DNA of 64,000 nt from Ianthella basta (lineage: Eukaryota; Porifera; Demospongiae; Verongiida; Ianthellidae), in contig OZ025876.1 of the NCBI GenBank assembly GCA_964019415.1, positions 8,060,745-8,124,744 of the forward strand. The letters are read 5' to 3'. Positions 28,513-40,600 of this stretch are shown piece by piece. How positions within the stretch are numbered: position 1 is the first letter of the stretch; each line of letters begins with the position of its first letter. Below the pieces are notes generated by a model, which saw only the letters and a program-made list of their open reading frames with translations, was not told where the DNA came from and made no database searches. The position numbers were made by a program, and so were the translations under genes.

Positions 28513-31500
28513 ATGGCGGAGGCTGTGGTCCCTGATGATCTGCAAAACCATTCCAAAGGTGCAGCACAGTGCGCGCTCGGTCTGCCGTGGCGCCGTGAGA
28601 CGCACTGTCTTCGCAAAAGTGTTGTCGGCCCAGCAGGCTCCGCCTTCTGGTCGTGTTAGCTCCACACGTGCCGGTGCCTTTCGCGCTACCTGCGGTTGCA
28701 CGTGGTGTGGTTACGTGTGTGCGTGTGGTATATGAAGGGGAGTGTGTGTGTGTATTGGTGTAGGTCAGAGCCCTTCCCTCCTTCTAGAGGGTCAATCTGT
28801 GGATCCCGCCTCCCTGGACCCCACCCAGTGGAAGGAGCAGGACCACTATGCTGTCCTGGGCCTCGGTCTCGCCCGCCACACTGCAACGCAAGAGCAGATA
28901 AAGAAGGCCTGTGAGTACTGTGGGGGAGGGGCACATGGACATGCCCCACCCCCACCCCTGTGCTGCCCCACCTCCACCCCTGTAATGCCCCACCCCCACC
29001 CGGGCCTGTACTGCCCCGCCCCCACCCTGCCCTGTACTGCCCCGCCCCCACCCGGCCCTGTACTGCCCCGCCCCCACATGCTGCAGATAGACAACTGGTC
29101 CTCAAGTACCACCCAGACAAGCAGACTGTTGCTGGTGGGGAAATTCCCAACACGGAGAATGCATTTGCCTGCATCAAGATAGGTGGGTGTACAGTGGCAG
29201 TTGGTGATGCTTGTGGTGTGTGACCCCGCCCCCTGCCCCGCCCCGCACAGCATACGACATCCTCAGTGACCCAAAGAAGCGCATGTCATTTGACAGTGTT
29301 GACCCACAAAATGATGACACAGTGCCTCCAAATAATGCACACTCAAAGGAGAATTTCTTTGATGTGTTTTCTCCAGTGTTTGCAAGCAACTCAAGGTTTG
29401 TTGGTTGGTGTGAGTGGCTAAGGGGAGGGGAGGGGGAGGGTGTGTGGTTGGTATGAGTGAAACCGATGGCTAAGGGGAGGGGGAGGGGGTGTGGTTGGTG
29501 TGAGTGAAACCGATGGCTAAGGGGAGGGGGAGGGGGTGTGGTTGGTGTGAGTGAAACCGATGGCTAAGGGGAGGGGGAGGGGGCGTGGTTGGTGTGAGTG
29601 AGGCCAACAGCCCGCCAGTGCAACGCTGGTGCCCTTTGTGCAGATGGTCGTCGCAGCAACCAGTGCCTCAGCTGGGTGCCCCTGGTGATAGCTATGAGCA
29701 AGTGGACCAATTCTACTCCTTTTGGTGAGTGTTTGTGGGGGATTCCCCTCTGTGCCCCCCCCACCACCACCACTGGCGCAGTTTATGTCTGCTCAGGTAC
29801 AACTTTGACTCCTGGCGTGAGTTCTCCTACCTGGACAAGGAGGACTCCAAGAAGGGAGAAGAGTGAGGCAGGCGGGGGAGGGAAGGGAGGGAGAGGGTGC
29901 AGCAAGATGACTGTAGTGTGTTGTTGCTTGGTCCACTTGCCAGCCGTGAGGAGCGGAGGTGGTTGGAGAAGCAGAACAAAGCAGAGAGGCTGCAGCTGAA
30001 GCGCGAGGAGATGGTGCGGATTAGAACGCTTGTTGGTGAGTGCCTGTCCACTCAGCCCTCATGTGGCGAGGACAGTAGTCTAACTCGTGTGTGTGTGTGT
30101 GTGTGTGCAGACAATGCGTACGCTTGTGACCCCCGTGTGAGGGAGTTCAAGTTGGAGGAGAAGCAGCAAAAGGCAGCCCAGCGGCAGGCACGGGAGGAGG
30201 CTGTGCGGCGGAGAGAAGAGGAGAAAGAGAAGGTTGGCGCAGAGTGCTGCGGTGTAGGTGGCTTGTCTGCTGTCTGACTGTTCCTTCCCCTCTATTGCAG
30301 GAGCGCCAGCTGGTTCTGGAGCAGGAGCGTGTTGAGCAGGAGACTGCAGAGCAGGCTGCACGCCTGGAGGTAGGCTTGTGTGCGTGATGTTATGTGATGT
30401 CATATGATGTCAAGTGACTCATGTTTTGTTGTCAATGTAGGCGGAGATGGCCAAGAAGGAGAAGGAGGCGCTGAAACGTGAGCTGCGGAGTCGCAGGAAG
30501 GCACTGCGGGCTCTCTGCAAGGTGGGCGGGGCCTGTCAGAGGGTGGGGTGGGCAAGTTGTACTCCAGACGTCCCTCTGACATAGGAGAGGGAGTACTTCT
30601 GTGTGGAAGGTGACGATATGGCCCAGCACCTGCAAGACCTGGAGCTCCTCTGTGAGGTCTTGGATGCTCAGTGGTGAGTGGAGCCGGACCGTGAAGGACC
30701 CCTCCCCCTCCCCTCCCCCCGCACCACTACTTGTCTACCTCTCCTTGCACATTTGCAGTTTGGACGAGTTGACAGCTCGCCTGAGAGAGCTGCCTTTGGA
30801 AGATGGCAGAGCTGTGTTTGTAGGAGCTGTGTGTGCCGAGCATGAGCGGCTGGAGGAGGAGGCTCGAAGGATGGCTGCCCAGCAAGGTAACCACACCCCC
30901 TCCAATTACACCCCCTCCAACCACACCCCCTCCAACCACACCCCCTCCAATTACACCCCCTCCAACCACACCCCCTCCAACCACACCCTCTCCAACCACT
31001 GCTGCTGTGTGAATGATGTGTTGCCTGTTTCCAGGACAGAGCAAGGGCCCCGCCCCCTCAAAGGAGCCAGAGGCGGGGTGGAGCGAAGAAGAGATGGAAG
31101 TGCTTGTTAAGGCTGTGAACCTGTTTCCCCCGGGAACCACTGACAGGTGACCCTTGTCTGTTGTGTTCCTCTGTCCGTGGCTCACCCCACCCCTTTGGTG
31201 CAGGTGGGTGACCATAGCGGACTATGTCAACCTACATGCCCCCGGGGCGAGTAAGACTGCCAAGCAAGTAACAAAGATTGTCAAGAACCTGCAGCAATCA
31301 GGTAGTGGGCGGGGCCAGTGGGTGTGGCCAGTGGGTGGGGCTAGTGTGGCAGTGACCTCACATGTGGGTGTGATACTGCAGACAACCTCTTGAAGGAGGC
31401 GGAGCAGAAGGTGGTGTATCGGCGGTTTGAGCAGGAGCACCTCGGCAAGCTGCAGGCACCTTCGGACATTACAGAGCGTATAAAAGACTCAGGTATGCAT

Positions 31501-32001
31501 GGGAGTGTGGGGGGTGTGGGGGTGTGTGAGGGGGAGGGGCTGAGGCAGCTGTAATGTGATTTGACCAGCTGTGTCCCCCTTCTACAGGTGTCACCATCAC
31601 CAGAGTGGAGCGGGCATGGACACAGGACGAGCAAAAGGTACCTTCCACAATGAGGCCCCAGTGGGTGGTCACTCGTTACTTCAGTCAGGCTATAGAGTAC
31701 AAGTGATTCGCTGTGCTTGCCAGTAGCTGCTCCTACCCCCTCCCCTCTCATCCCCTCCCCTCCCCAGCAATTGGAGGCAGCTTTGAAGATGTACCCATCG
31801 TCGGACCCTGGGCGTTGGGACAAGATTGCCAATGGAGTGCCCTCACGGACACGCCGGGAGTGCCTAGCTCGGTTCAAGGTGAGTGGGACATTGCATGTGA
31901 AGAGGTTGTGTGTTGTGTACTGCTGGCATGTGTCTCCTGGGCAGGAGCTTGTGGACAGAGCTCGAGTGAGGCTCAAAGAGTTGGAGAAGAATGCTTCCTA
32001 G
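28513..32001 (+). CDS. DNAJC2: DnaJ homolog C2 (zuotin/MPP11/ZRF1), ribosome-associated co-chaperone
   Basis: Zuotin-type J protein of the ribosome-associated complex; its animal forms also bind ubiquitinated H2A through SANT domains. I read about 18 exons, including 28513-28558, 28764-28910, 29087-29182, 29251-29395, 29644-29723, 29797-29862, 29944-30035, 30111-30232, 30301-30369, 30441-30521 and on to 31945-32001. In order: [13 protein letters not shown] ... [10 protein letters not shown] (J domain with HPD), [39 protein letters not shown]-type UBD/ZHD segments, a charged helical middle, and two SANT/Myb domains ([20 protein letters not shown] ... [10 protein letters not shown] and [20 protein letters not shown]). 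The first exon is short and its donor (AAAG|GTGCAG) is weak, so the N-terminus is the least certain part. Confidence 0.93.
29400..29600. repeat. Tandem repeat of about 46 bp in DNAJC2 intron
   Basis: Four copies of a unit containing GTGAGTGAAACCGATGGCTA and a G-rich run, between the exons ending at 29395 and starting at 29644. Confidence 0.9.
30885..31000. repeat. 15-bp tandem repeat (CCTCCAACCACACCC) in DNAJC2 intron
   Basis: Seven to eight copies of a 15-bp unit, some reading AATTAC instead of AACCAC, directly after the donor near 30885. Confidence 0.88.
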
Positions 32002-32720
32002 ACCCAATGACTGTATCATTCAATTACACTATTGTACATTGTATAATTTATTATGCACACATACACCAGTTAAATGTTACAGAGGTCATTGCATGCCGCA
32101 TGTGACATAGCAAACAGGGAACTGCCAATTGAGCATGTGATGTGTATGGAGAGCATACGTACGCACACAGCAGCTGATGAAGGCACCATGGCCAGCTAGT
32201 GAAATGTCCTGTGTTCCTGCATGATCTATGTCACCATGGATACGCCATACAGCTAGGTGTCTGCAATGTAACACATGTACAGACCTTTAATGTTCAACCA
32301 TTACTACATTACTATTACATTACTGCAGTGCAGGGAAGCGTACATCGAACTCATGCTGCCTCCACACATACCCATCAACACACTGCAGTGCATGCAGCAG
32401 TGAACCGCCGTGGGTCCCCTTTGAACCAAGGAGTAATAAGTAACAAATAAATAAACCATGCAATAACCCTAAGTGGCTACCTGATACACCGCACATCACT
32501 ACAGCTCCTGGTCCCATGTGTACTGTGTCTTGTGGTACTACAGCACACTACACTGCACTAACTGCAGTCACTACACCACACTACACTGCACTAACTGCAG
32601 TCACTACACCACACTACACTGCACTAACTGCAGTCACTACACCACACTACGCTGCACTAACTGCAGTCACTACACCACACTACGCTGTACATAGCACTAA
32701 GTGCACTTGCTAGCAGCTAG
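32002..32720. other. Convergent intergenic region between DNAJC2 and PDHB
   Basis: No gene is seen. AATAAA-type signals occur near 32445-32455. A 33-bp tandem repeat (about 32540-32690) has CTGCAGT and TACACCACACTAC blocks, four copies or more. Confidence 0.6.
32540..32690. repeat. 33-bp tandem repeat downstream of PDHB
   Basis: Four copies of a unit with GCACTAACTGCAGTCACTAC plus CACCACACTACAC, in the shared 3' intergenic region. Confidence 0.9.
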
Positions 32721-34234
32721 CTACTGGGACTTGTTGAGGAGTTTGTTCACGGTATTAATGATATTCTCCTTCTGAGGCAGAGCGTCCAGCTCCAGGTTCT
32801 CTGCATAGGGCATGGGGACGTCTGCTCCTGTTATCCTCAGCACAGGGGCATCGAGGTGGAAGAAGGCTTCACCTGTGATGACACAACCCAGTGCAGTGGA
32901 GCGATGCATCACAACACACTCCCCCGCTCAGCAAGGTTGCTCTGAGCAAACTCACTTTCACAGATTCTGGCACAAATCTCAGACCCCACTCCAAACTGAG
33001 GCCAGCCCTGCTCCACCGTCACCAAATGGTGTGTCTTGCCCACAGACCTCACCACCGTGTCCATGTCCAATGGCCGGATGGAACGGAGGTTGATCACCTC
33101 CACACTCACTCCCTGGGCTTGTAGCACATCAGCAGCCGCCAAAGCAAGGCCGACAGGACGAGAGTGGGCTACTATGGTAACGTCATTGCCTGCAACACAA
33201 CGATATAGTTGAGTGTTAGGTGTGCTGACAGTAAGATGTCCCCACTTGTACCTTCTTTCTCCACTTTAGCCTGGCCAAAGGGAATCAGAAAGTCAACATC
33301 AGCTGCCTCAGCCGAGAGATCAAACACATCCCCATACGCAATCTCATTCTCCAGCACCACACAAGGGTTGTCGTCCCGAATGGCAGACTTCAACAGTCCC
33401 CGGCAGTCCTCTGCAGACCAGGGAGACGCCACCTGCAGAGGCAGCACACCTTGAGTAAGCCTCACACTCTCAGTCCTCACACACACCCAATACTGTGTAT
33501 ATAGTCTGTCCAATCACCTACATTTACCATGCAATAACATATGCTGACATCATCACTCAGCAGGAATTCCCGCTGAATGATGATGTCAGCATATATAATT
33601 GAGGTAGGAGTAGAGGTCAGCGTACCTTGAGCCCAGGGCATGAGCCGTACCAGGAGGTGAAGTCCTGGGAGTGCTGGGCAGCCACTCCCTTGGAAGCACC
33701 GTTGGGCCCTCTGAAGGTGATGGGTACCTTCACCTCACCTGCCGACATGTAGTAGGTCTTGGCCGCAGAGTTGACCACCTGGTCAATGGCTTGCATTGAA
33801 AAGTTGAATGTCATGAACTCACACACGGGACGCAGCCCAGCCTGCAGGCAGAAGAGGGTGGCTTGTTTGGCTGGCAGCCAACATCACAACACAGGAAGGA
33901 AGGCCCCTGCCATGCTGTCAGCTTACCATTGCTGCTCCAACTGCCAAACCAGCAAACCCCATCTCTGTGATGGGAGTGTCAACAAGCTGCTTCTCTCCAA
34001 ACTTGCTAAAAAGACCCTTGGTCACCTAGAGTGTGGAGGAGGCGGGGCTGCATGTACCATGCCCCTTTCCCACCCCTTGACCTGCCACAGGCACCCTTTG
34101 CCCTCACCTTGTAGGCACCGTCATACTGGGCCACTTCTTCACCAATTATGAATACATTAGGATCCCTAGTCAGCTCCTCATCCAGTGCAGATTTGATGGC
34201 ATCACGAACAGTTAACTGTACACACACAACATAC

Positions 34235-34296
<62 letters not shown>

Positions 34297-34646
34297 CCTG
34301 AAGCCCAACCAGGTTGCTAGGAGCAACATACGTACCTTCTGTGCGACGGCGCTAGCAGTTGTTCTGAAGTGGCGACAAGAGCTCGAGCTCTGGAGGGAAC
34401 AGAAGTACCCTTCTTCAGGTCAGGTGGTGTACAATGCACTACTGTTCTAGAAATGTCCGGCGCAGCTGCTGCCAGCAGTGACAGGACACTACTTCCTAGC
34501 GCATTCGGAGAGACACTAGCCGAACAAGTGCCATCCACTCCTTAAGAGGCTAATAGCTCACTTGCCAGTCTGTCGAGCGAGCACTAACAACTCACCAGCA
34601 TTGCTCTTCCGATGCGCGCGATGAGCCTCCCACCGAGCAGCGCCAT
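32721..34646 (-). CDS. PDHB: Pyruvate dehydrogenase E1 component subunit beta, mitochondrial
   Basis: Beta chain of the E1 thiamine-diphosphate enzyme that feeds pyruvate carbon to acetyl-CoA. Exons on the minus strand: 34646-34596, 34388-34335, 34215-34109, 34026-33927, 33841-33626, 33432-33252, 33190-32956 and 32872-32721. The leader [17 protein letters not shown] ... [13 protein letters not shown] is Arg-rich and free of acidic residues, fitting mitochondrial import. The mature protein follows the family almost without gaps: [89 protein letters not shown], VIVxSRPVG-type strand, [15 protein letters not shown] and [15 protein letters not shown]. The invariant Glu of the ThDP site lies in [11 protein letters not shown]. 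Start codons of PDHB and IMMP2L are only 22 bp apart. Confidence 0.96.
33539..33594. repeat. 56-bp palindrome in PDHB intron
   Basis: Arms 33539-33564 and 33569-33594 pair over 26 bp (24 matches) around a 4-base AATT spacer. It lies inside an intron, away from the splice sites. Confidence 0.85.
34225..34293. repeat. (CA)n microsatellite in PDHB intron
   Basis: About 34 CA units next to the donor side of the second PDHB intron. Confidence 0.93.
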
Positions 34647-34668
34647 CTTGTAGGCCTTGCGCAATGTG
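34647..34668. promoter_or_regulatory. 22-bp divergent gap between PDHB and IMMP2L start codons
   Basis: The two ATGs are so close that their 5' leaders must overlap or be extremely short. Any core promoter must lie within transcribed or coding sequence of one partner. Geometry is seen directly; regulation is inferred. Confidence 0.65.
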
Positions 34669-36604
34669 ATGGTCCACCTCGCTTACAGGCCGATGCAGAG
34701 TAGCTTGACGTTCTTGCGTGCCATTGCGCGAGCGGTAGCATTGGGTCTGCCCGTGGCAGTGAGCGCGAGGGATGGGCTGGGAACGCCGGCTGTGGTCGAC
34801 GGGTCCTCAATGCAGGTACGAGCTTACAACTAGCTACGTGTGGTGTGGTGTGGTGCAGTAGAGGGGCATAGCATCAGCCTACAGAGAATGGGAATCCCTT
34901 TTGTCTTAATTATTCTGATAACACTGCCATTCCGCCTCAGGCAATCACTTTTTTGCGGTAACCAATTAATTCTGATGTCCATTTAAAATTAATCTACAAA
35001 CAAATGTTTCTTGTTACAGCATTTCCATGACTTCTTTCCCACATCGCACAATACACGTGTATCCCTAGTTATCACTTTACACGTGTCTGCCTCCCGTCTC
35101 AAGTGGGAAGGTGTCCCCTTCTGCCATGTGGGGGGCTAAGGGCAAGTAATGTCAGGTGGATATGTGCATGGCTTGTGATGTGCACTGTACGAGTGGCACT
35201 AGAGCTGGCGACACTTCTGCCAGTGCCCAGTGAGACAACCTGGGCACTGACAGGGTCATGCCATGCTCACTCAAATCACCATTGAGACCTAAACCAGTGC
35301 TATCAGTGGCAACAATGCATGGAAGTGGCAAAGTGGTCCTGTTCTGTGTTCTTGTGCTCCTGCCACAGCCCACCCTGAACCCTGGCTACTCCCTGCACCG
35401 TGATGTGGTGTGGGTGCAGAGGACATGCCGACAAGACCTCCACGCAGGAGCCATTGTTGCCTGCATGTAAGTGTATGTGCGCGCGCGCGCGCGCGCGTGT
35501 GTGTGTTCCAGTCTCTCCTGATTGGGTCATCAGCTGCAGTAAGCCTCACAAGGTTACTAGTGCTCCACATGGATGTATTATTGCTAAGTGATTGAATCTG
35601 TCTGCCTGTCTGCCTATCTGTCTGTCCATCTGTCTACAAAGAAATACATGAAAGGTGATCTAGGGCAATGCACCATGCCATGTGGTTGACTGTTCAACAG
35701 TATCTGTGGAGCTGATTGAGACCACCTTGACCGCTATTGAGGGCAGTTTGTGTTCTTGCTCATTAAGTACCCGCACCATGTCATGCTATCTCAGCATGCA
35801 GTGGCCTCCACATCTCAACAAACACTACTTGGTTAGCCAATAGGTGGATGGTAATGGTAGACACTGCCTTCCTCACCCTGCAGTATCAGTGCAGCCAACT
35901 GTTAGCCTGTGTGTGGGGTGCACTCTTACCTCATGCATTGAGCTGACCCCATCTTGTGCTAGCGGGCAGGTGCGTGTGAGGTGGGTGACCCTGCTCCCCA
36001 TGGCCCTTGCCCTGCAGCTCCCCTGAGGACCCCAGAGAGAGGCTAATCAAAAGAGTGGTGGCAGTGGAGGGTGATGTCATCTGGTGAGCTGTCCCAAGGG
36101 GCATGGGGTTGAGTTACACCTGGGACCTAGGAGGCTGGCAATGATATTCATGGTGTCTGGATGAGTTGTGCTATGGTAACCATGAATGTGGGACCCTGCT
36201 GGCACCCCTCCCACTACTGGCACCTTCCTCTCTGCACAGCAAGCGAGGCAGCCCGGTGTTAGTGGAGGTGCCCAAGGGCCACTGCTGGGTGGAAGGGGAT
36301 GGGAGCAGACACAGCCATGACAGCAATGCATATGGCCCAGTGAGTCCCCAGCCCAGCAGCCAGCTGGAGTGCCTCCACCCTCAGGACATACTGCGGCTTG
36401 CCACTTGCTCAAGGCTGCATGTCTCCATTGTGTTGGTAGGGGACAGTGCCCACCGGCCTTATGTGTTGTGTGCTGCAGATCTCTACAGGGCTGATCTGGG
36501 GGCGTGTGGTGCACGTTGTGTGGCCTCCAGGCCGGATGCAGCGACTGCCACAGAAACTGAGCCAAGAGCAGCAGGAGAGGGTGCTTCAACTGGTTGACCA
36601 CTGA
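34669..36604 (+). CDS. IMMP2L: Mitochondrial inner membrane protease subunit 2
   Basis: A signal-peptidase-type serine protease that cleaves sorting signals of intermembrane-space proteins. Exons: 34669-34815, 35369-35466, 36018-36083, 36240-36339 and 36479-36604. The catalytic Ser is in GSSMQPTLNPG (the codons meet at the first intron) and the catalytic Lys in [11 protein letters not shown]. The box [23 protein letters not shown] is the family's conserved C-box. [17 protein letters not shown] closes the fold. The N-terminal segment [18 protein letters not shown] provides the single membrane anchor. The predicted length of about 178 residues matches IMP2. The two catalytic residues are intact, so it should be active. 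Confidence 0.95.
35479..35497. repeat. (GC)n run in IMMP2L intron
   Basis: An alternating GCGCGCGC tract of about 18 bp followed by GTGTGTG, the kind of purine-pyrimidine alternation able to adopt Z-DNA. Confidence 0.8.
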
Positions 36605-36869
36605 GGGACTGGCCCAGACTGCCCCCATCCCCACCAAGCCTTGTTGTTAGGCAGGGCCAGGAGCAGACCAAAGTGTGTCCAGACAGGACACGTGCACGTG
36701 CCGTAACCCTAACCCTTGCCGCCGCAGATGTTTACTTTAATTTGCGGGGGTTCTTGTTTACTTGAGCGCGTGCAGACAATGGATGGTATGTGTGTATTAT
36801 TCTCTATTCCATTAAACTGCTAACAGTTAGGCGGAGTTGGGCGGCAAACTCAGAGGAAAACTGCGTGCA

Positions 36870-37572
36870 ATGCTCCTTGAACGCTTACTTGCCCTCGTCC
36901 TTGGCGTGGTGGGCGCCGCTTCCCTTCCAATCCAGACTGCGAGTCCAAAGTCGTTGCCGCCTTCAACTATTCCGCCCGTCGTGTGGGCCTTTTACCGGGA
37001 GCGACTGAATGCCACTGACAACTACACGGTCTCCCTTTACACGAACAAGGCCGTGGGATCGGGTGAGTGCTAGCTATCGATGCGCCCGAGCCAGTGTGGT
37101 GCGAGACTGCATGTGTGTGCTGCTTTCTCTTGCACCAACAGAAGCACAATGTGGAGTCCTGCAGTTCAATCCTGAAGTTCCGGATTCCCTGAAGAAGGCC
37201 ATCTTGCGGCTGCACCTTCGTCCCGAAAGTGCAGACGGGTCTGCAGTCCGCAGCAAAGGCTATCAAGTGCGATTGTGCTCCACATGCGACTTGGGCTGGT
37301 GCCACGAGTTCGCCAAGAGAATATTGCGTCCCAGGGCGAAGATGTTAGAGATAGAAGTGCCGGAGGAGGTGCTGAAGACGAAGGAGGGTCTGCATGTGCG
37401 CCTATCCGTCTTCGCCAAAGGAAAGGCGGGTGGAGATACCGCGAGAAAACAACTGCCATGCGATACAGCGGCGGTTCAGTTTGTGACAAATGACACTCAA
37501 TCTGTTCTTGCTCCCGTACTGCTGGTGTACAAGGAGTCGTCCCCTACATATCTCAGGGACCTGCTCGGGTGA
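36870..37572 (+). CDS. Secreted protein resembling a TGF-beta family propeptide without the ligand domain
   Basis: Two exons, 36870-37062 and 37142-37572 (phase 1), give about 207 residues. The start ATG opens a clean signal peptide (MLLERLLALVLGVVGAAS). What follows has the order of blocks seen in TGF-beta/BMP propeptides: IPPVVWAFYRERL, an N-glycosylated NYTVSLY strand, LQFNPEVPDSLKKAILRLHL (the 'F-x-S-I-P-x-x-x-x-L-x-x-A-x-L-R-L' strand), ILRPRAKMLEIEVPEEVL and FVTNDTQSVLAPVLLVYKES. The frame then stops at TGA 37570, where a furin site and cystine-knot ligand would be expected. None follows before the LAP2-like gene starts about 100 bp later. Resemblance is by pattern only; it could be an unrelated secreted beta-sandwich protein. 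Confidence 0.5.
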
Positions 37573-37670
37573 GAGCAGCCGTGCATGCATGTTCGACTGT
37601 GAACGTTTTTATACAGGTTAAATAGGCATTGTTTTTGTACTGAATAATACGGCTCAGTTTGGCGCGCAAA

Positions 37671-40600
37671 ATGTCTGGAGTGAGGAAGACTCGGCCTGAG
37701 AGCCGAACCAAGGAGGAACTGAAGAGAGAACTGAAAAGGTGGGGTGTGGATTTTCACTACCAAGCTACCAAGGACGAGCTGGTGAGACTGTACCGCGAGC
37801 ATCAGAAGGTCGCACGGTCAGCAGTGGAACTGTCTTCGGACGAGGAAGGTTCTCGCAGTCCGGCCCGTCGCCGGAAGGTAAGGCCCGGAGAGCAGTGTGG
37901 GGCGTTCTTGATGGGAGAGAGGTAGGGCGCCCTTGGTAGCACGATGTTCTGTTTGCTATCGTTTCCAAGTCATGCTGTTCAATCGTCGCTGGCCAAGTGA
38001 GTCATTAGTGATGTTGTCGAAAGTTCACTCCTCTTAAAGCTGGGAATGCCAAGAGCACTAGCCACGCCCCTTTTGAGATGTTCTTGTGTTAGTGGGTGAG
38101 GCATTGGGTGCTGGCAGTGATACACTCCACCGCCTCCTGCAGCTGGCGCAGAAGGCTGCGACTGCCAATGCCGAACTGTTCCTCCCGGAGATCAAGCGAC
38201 TGAGTGACGCTGAGCTTGCTGCAGAGCTCAAGGCATATGGCTTCACTGGCCCAGTAGTTGCATCCACCCGCTCTGTTTATGAACGGAAACTGGCCACCTT
38301 CAAAGTAGAGGTGAGCCCTGAGTAGCATGCATGTGTGTGTGTGTGTGTGCGTGTGTGTGCGTGCGTGTGTGGGTGGGCGGGTGGGTATGCGTGTGTGTGT
38401 GTGGGTGGGTGGGTCCAACCAAGAGTAGATAAGAGATGAGAGTATGCAACCGCGTATCCCTGCGTGTATAACAGCATTTTTCGAAAATGACGTAGCAACA
38501 CGTCGCACGTGGGCATGGTAACGCTACTTAATATTCTGATGTAATGGATGAATACCATTAACTCGATTCTCCAGTCTGTACGTATTCAGCATCGATTGCG
38601 CAGCTCTCGGTTTGTTAGTTGGGAGTTTCAACGATGTCCAGGACCAGCTGGTTGATGCTGGTCTCTTCACTGGATAGATTGAGCCTAGAACTTAATGTGT
38701 AGCCACCGTGAAACTCGAAGGACAGCGCTGCGGAGCTGTGGATGGCAGCGCTGTGACCCAAATCCACGCTTGCTGTCCTGGTCCTTCCTCGCCGGCGCTG
38801 CAGAGGTGTCCTGGACATTGTTGCAACTCCTGACTAACAAACCAAAGGGCCCGCAATCGTTGCCGAGTACATACAGCCTGGCAGATCGAGTTAATAGTAT
38901 TCATGAATTACATCAGAATATTAAGTAGCGTTACCATGCCCACGTGTCACGTGTTGCTGCGTCATTTTAGAAAAATGCTGTTACGGGTGCGTATATGCGG
39001 TTGCACACTCTCATCTCTTATCTACTCTTGGTCCAACACATCCTGTCCTAGCTGATATTGATTGAACTGGTTGAGCCACTAGCCCAGGCGCACTGGTAGG
39101 TCATCCAGTGGCAAAGAGCACACCATGCATACAAGTGCAAGGATAATTTGAGTACAATGTGATGAGTGGATTGTAATGTTAACTAGTGTAATAAAATTTG
39201 CCTTCAAAAATTAAAGGGATTAAGGAATGGCCAGCAGAAAAGGCATAGGAACAAGCAACAGTAACTCAACATTGTGATGAACCATGTTTCTTTGGAGTTC
39301 ACTCTGCATTTCTAATTTCACTGTGTGCAGTTACACAGACCAAAGGCGTAGCTACTGTATGATTAACAACCTACTCCTATGCAGCTACGTACAAGGAAAT
39401 TAGGAATGCAGAGTGAACTCCACAGAAACGTGGTTCATCACAGTGTTGAGTTACTGTTGCTTGTTCCTATGCCTTTTGCTGGCTATTCCTAAATCCCTTC
39501 AACTTTTGAAGGAAAATTTTATTTTGCTAGTTTGTTCACTTTTTGCATATTCAAAGGACTATGGCTACATCAGATTAATACTGCGCTGACTAACATCTCA
39601 TCGGTGCAGAGCCTAGAGCAGAGGTATGCCACTGTAGAAGCCGTAATGGTTATGTATGTGAATGCAACAAAATGGCGGTATTGGGATATATTAATACACA
39701 TGGAAGACAAGCTTCATAATCGCTCCAATGCTGTTCTTATTGGATTGCCATCGGTGTTCAGATATTTGCCCTTTATGTCTACACGAATCTTCATACACGA
39801 GTTGGATCCATAGGTGCCCTGTGCCTCGTGCACTAGGAGGAATTTAGTGGGAAGAAGATATAGAAATAGCAAATGTGGTAACAACATCCTGTGGCTCTTT
39901 TCACTTGCATGAACTCCAGGCTGACTGAGGTACTGCCATTTTCAATACGTACGTTGAAAGAAGCCTATCTATGGTCTTCAGTTGTTTTTCACTTCTGTTC
40001 AGTTTCGCCAAAGCACACCAATGTGCAACTGTACAAACTAGTCTATAAAAATACCTTTAGAATTAAAAGGGATTTAGGAATGGCCAGCAGAAACACCATA
40101 GAAACAAGCAACAGTAACTCAACACCATGATAAACCACATTTTCGTGAAGTTTGCTCTGCATTCCTAATTTCCTTGTAGCCGTATGGACCAAAATGTCTA
40201 GCTAGCTAGTCCCATGTAGCTAGCTAGACGTTAAGGTTAAGTGTGCGCTTTGTGTACGCATGTATGTAGTCTTAATGAGGTCCACAGGTGCCCTGTGTCG
40301 TGCACAGGGTACAAGCAGCCTTTGATGCTTGTCTCCAACTTGCACTCCAGGCTGACTCTAGCTGCACTGCCAACTTCAATACATCAAATGAAGTCTATCC
40401 ATGGCCTTCAGTTGCTTTTTTGTGGTCGCCGTTTGGCTAGTTTCGCCGAAGCGTGTTAATACATTAAGATATGACTAGCCATTTTTATTGGGCACATTCC
40501 TAATTAGATGTCACAAGCGTGACGTCTGATAAACAGTTTTGATTAACTAATGAATGAACTATTATGAAAGAAAGCTACTGCTTGTGTTGGCTGCAGGATG

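Noticed and set aside
38418-39032. Minus-strand ORF inside the first foldback element as a captured gene or transposase
   Set aside because: About 70 codons, Cys/Gln-rich, without a DDE or other catalytic pattern; more likely chance.
39532-39813. 94-codon ORF between the foldback elements of the LAP2-like intron
   Set aside because: No recognisable family, no splice context, and it sits in a repeat-rich intron; not reported as a gene.
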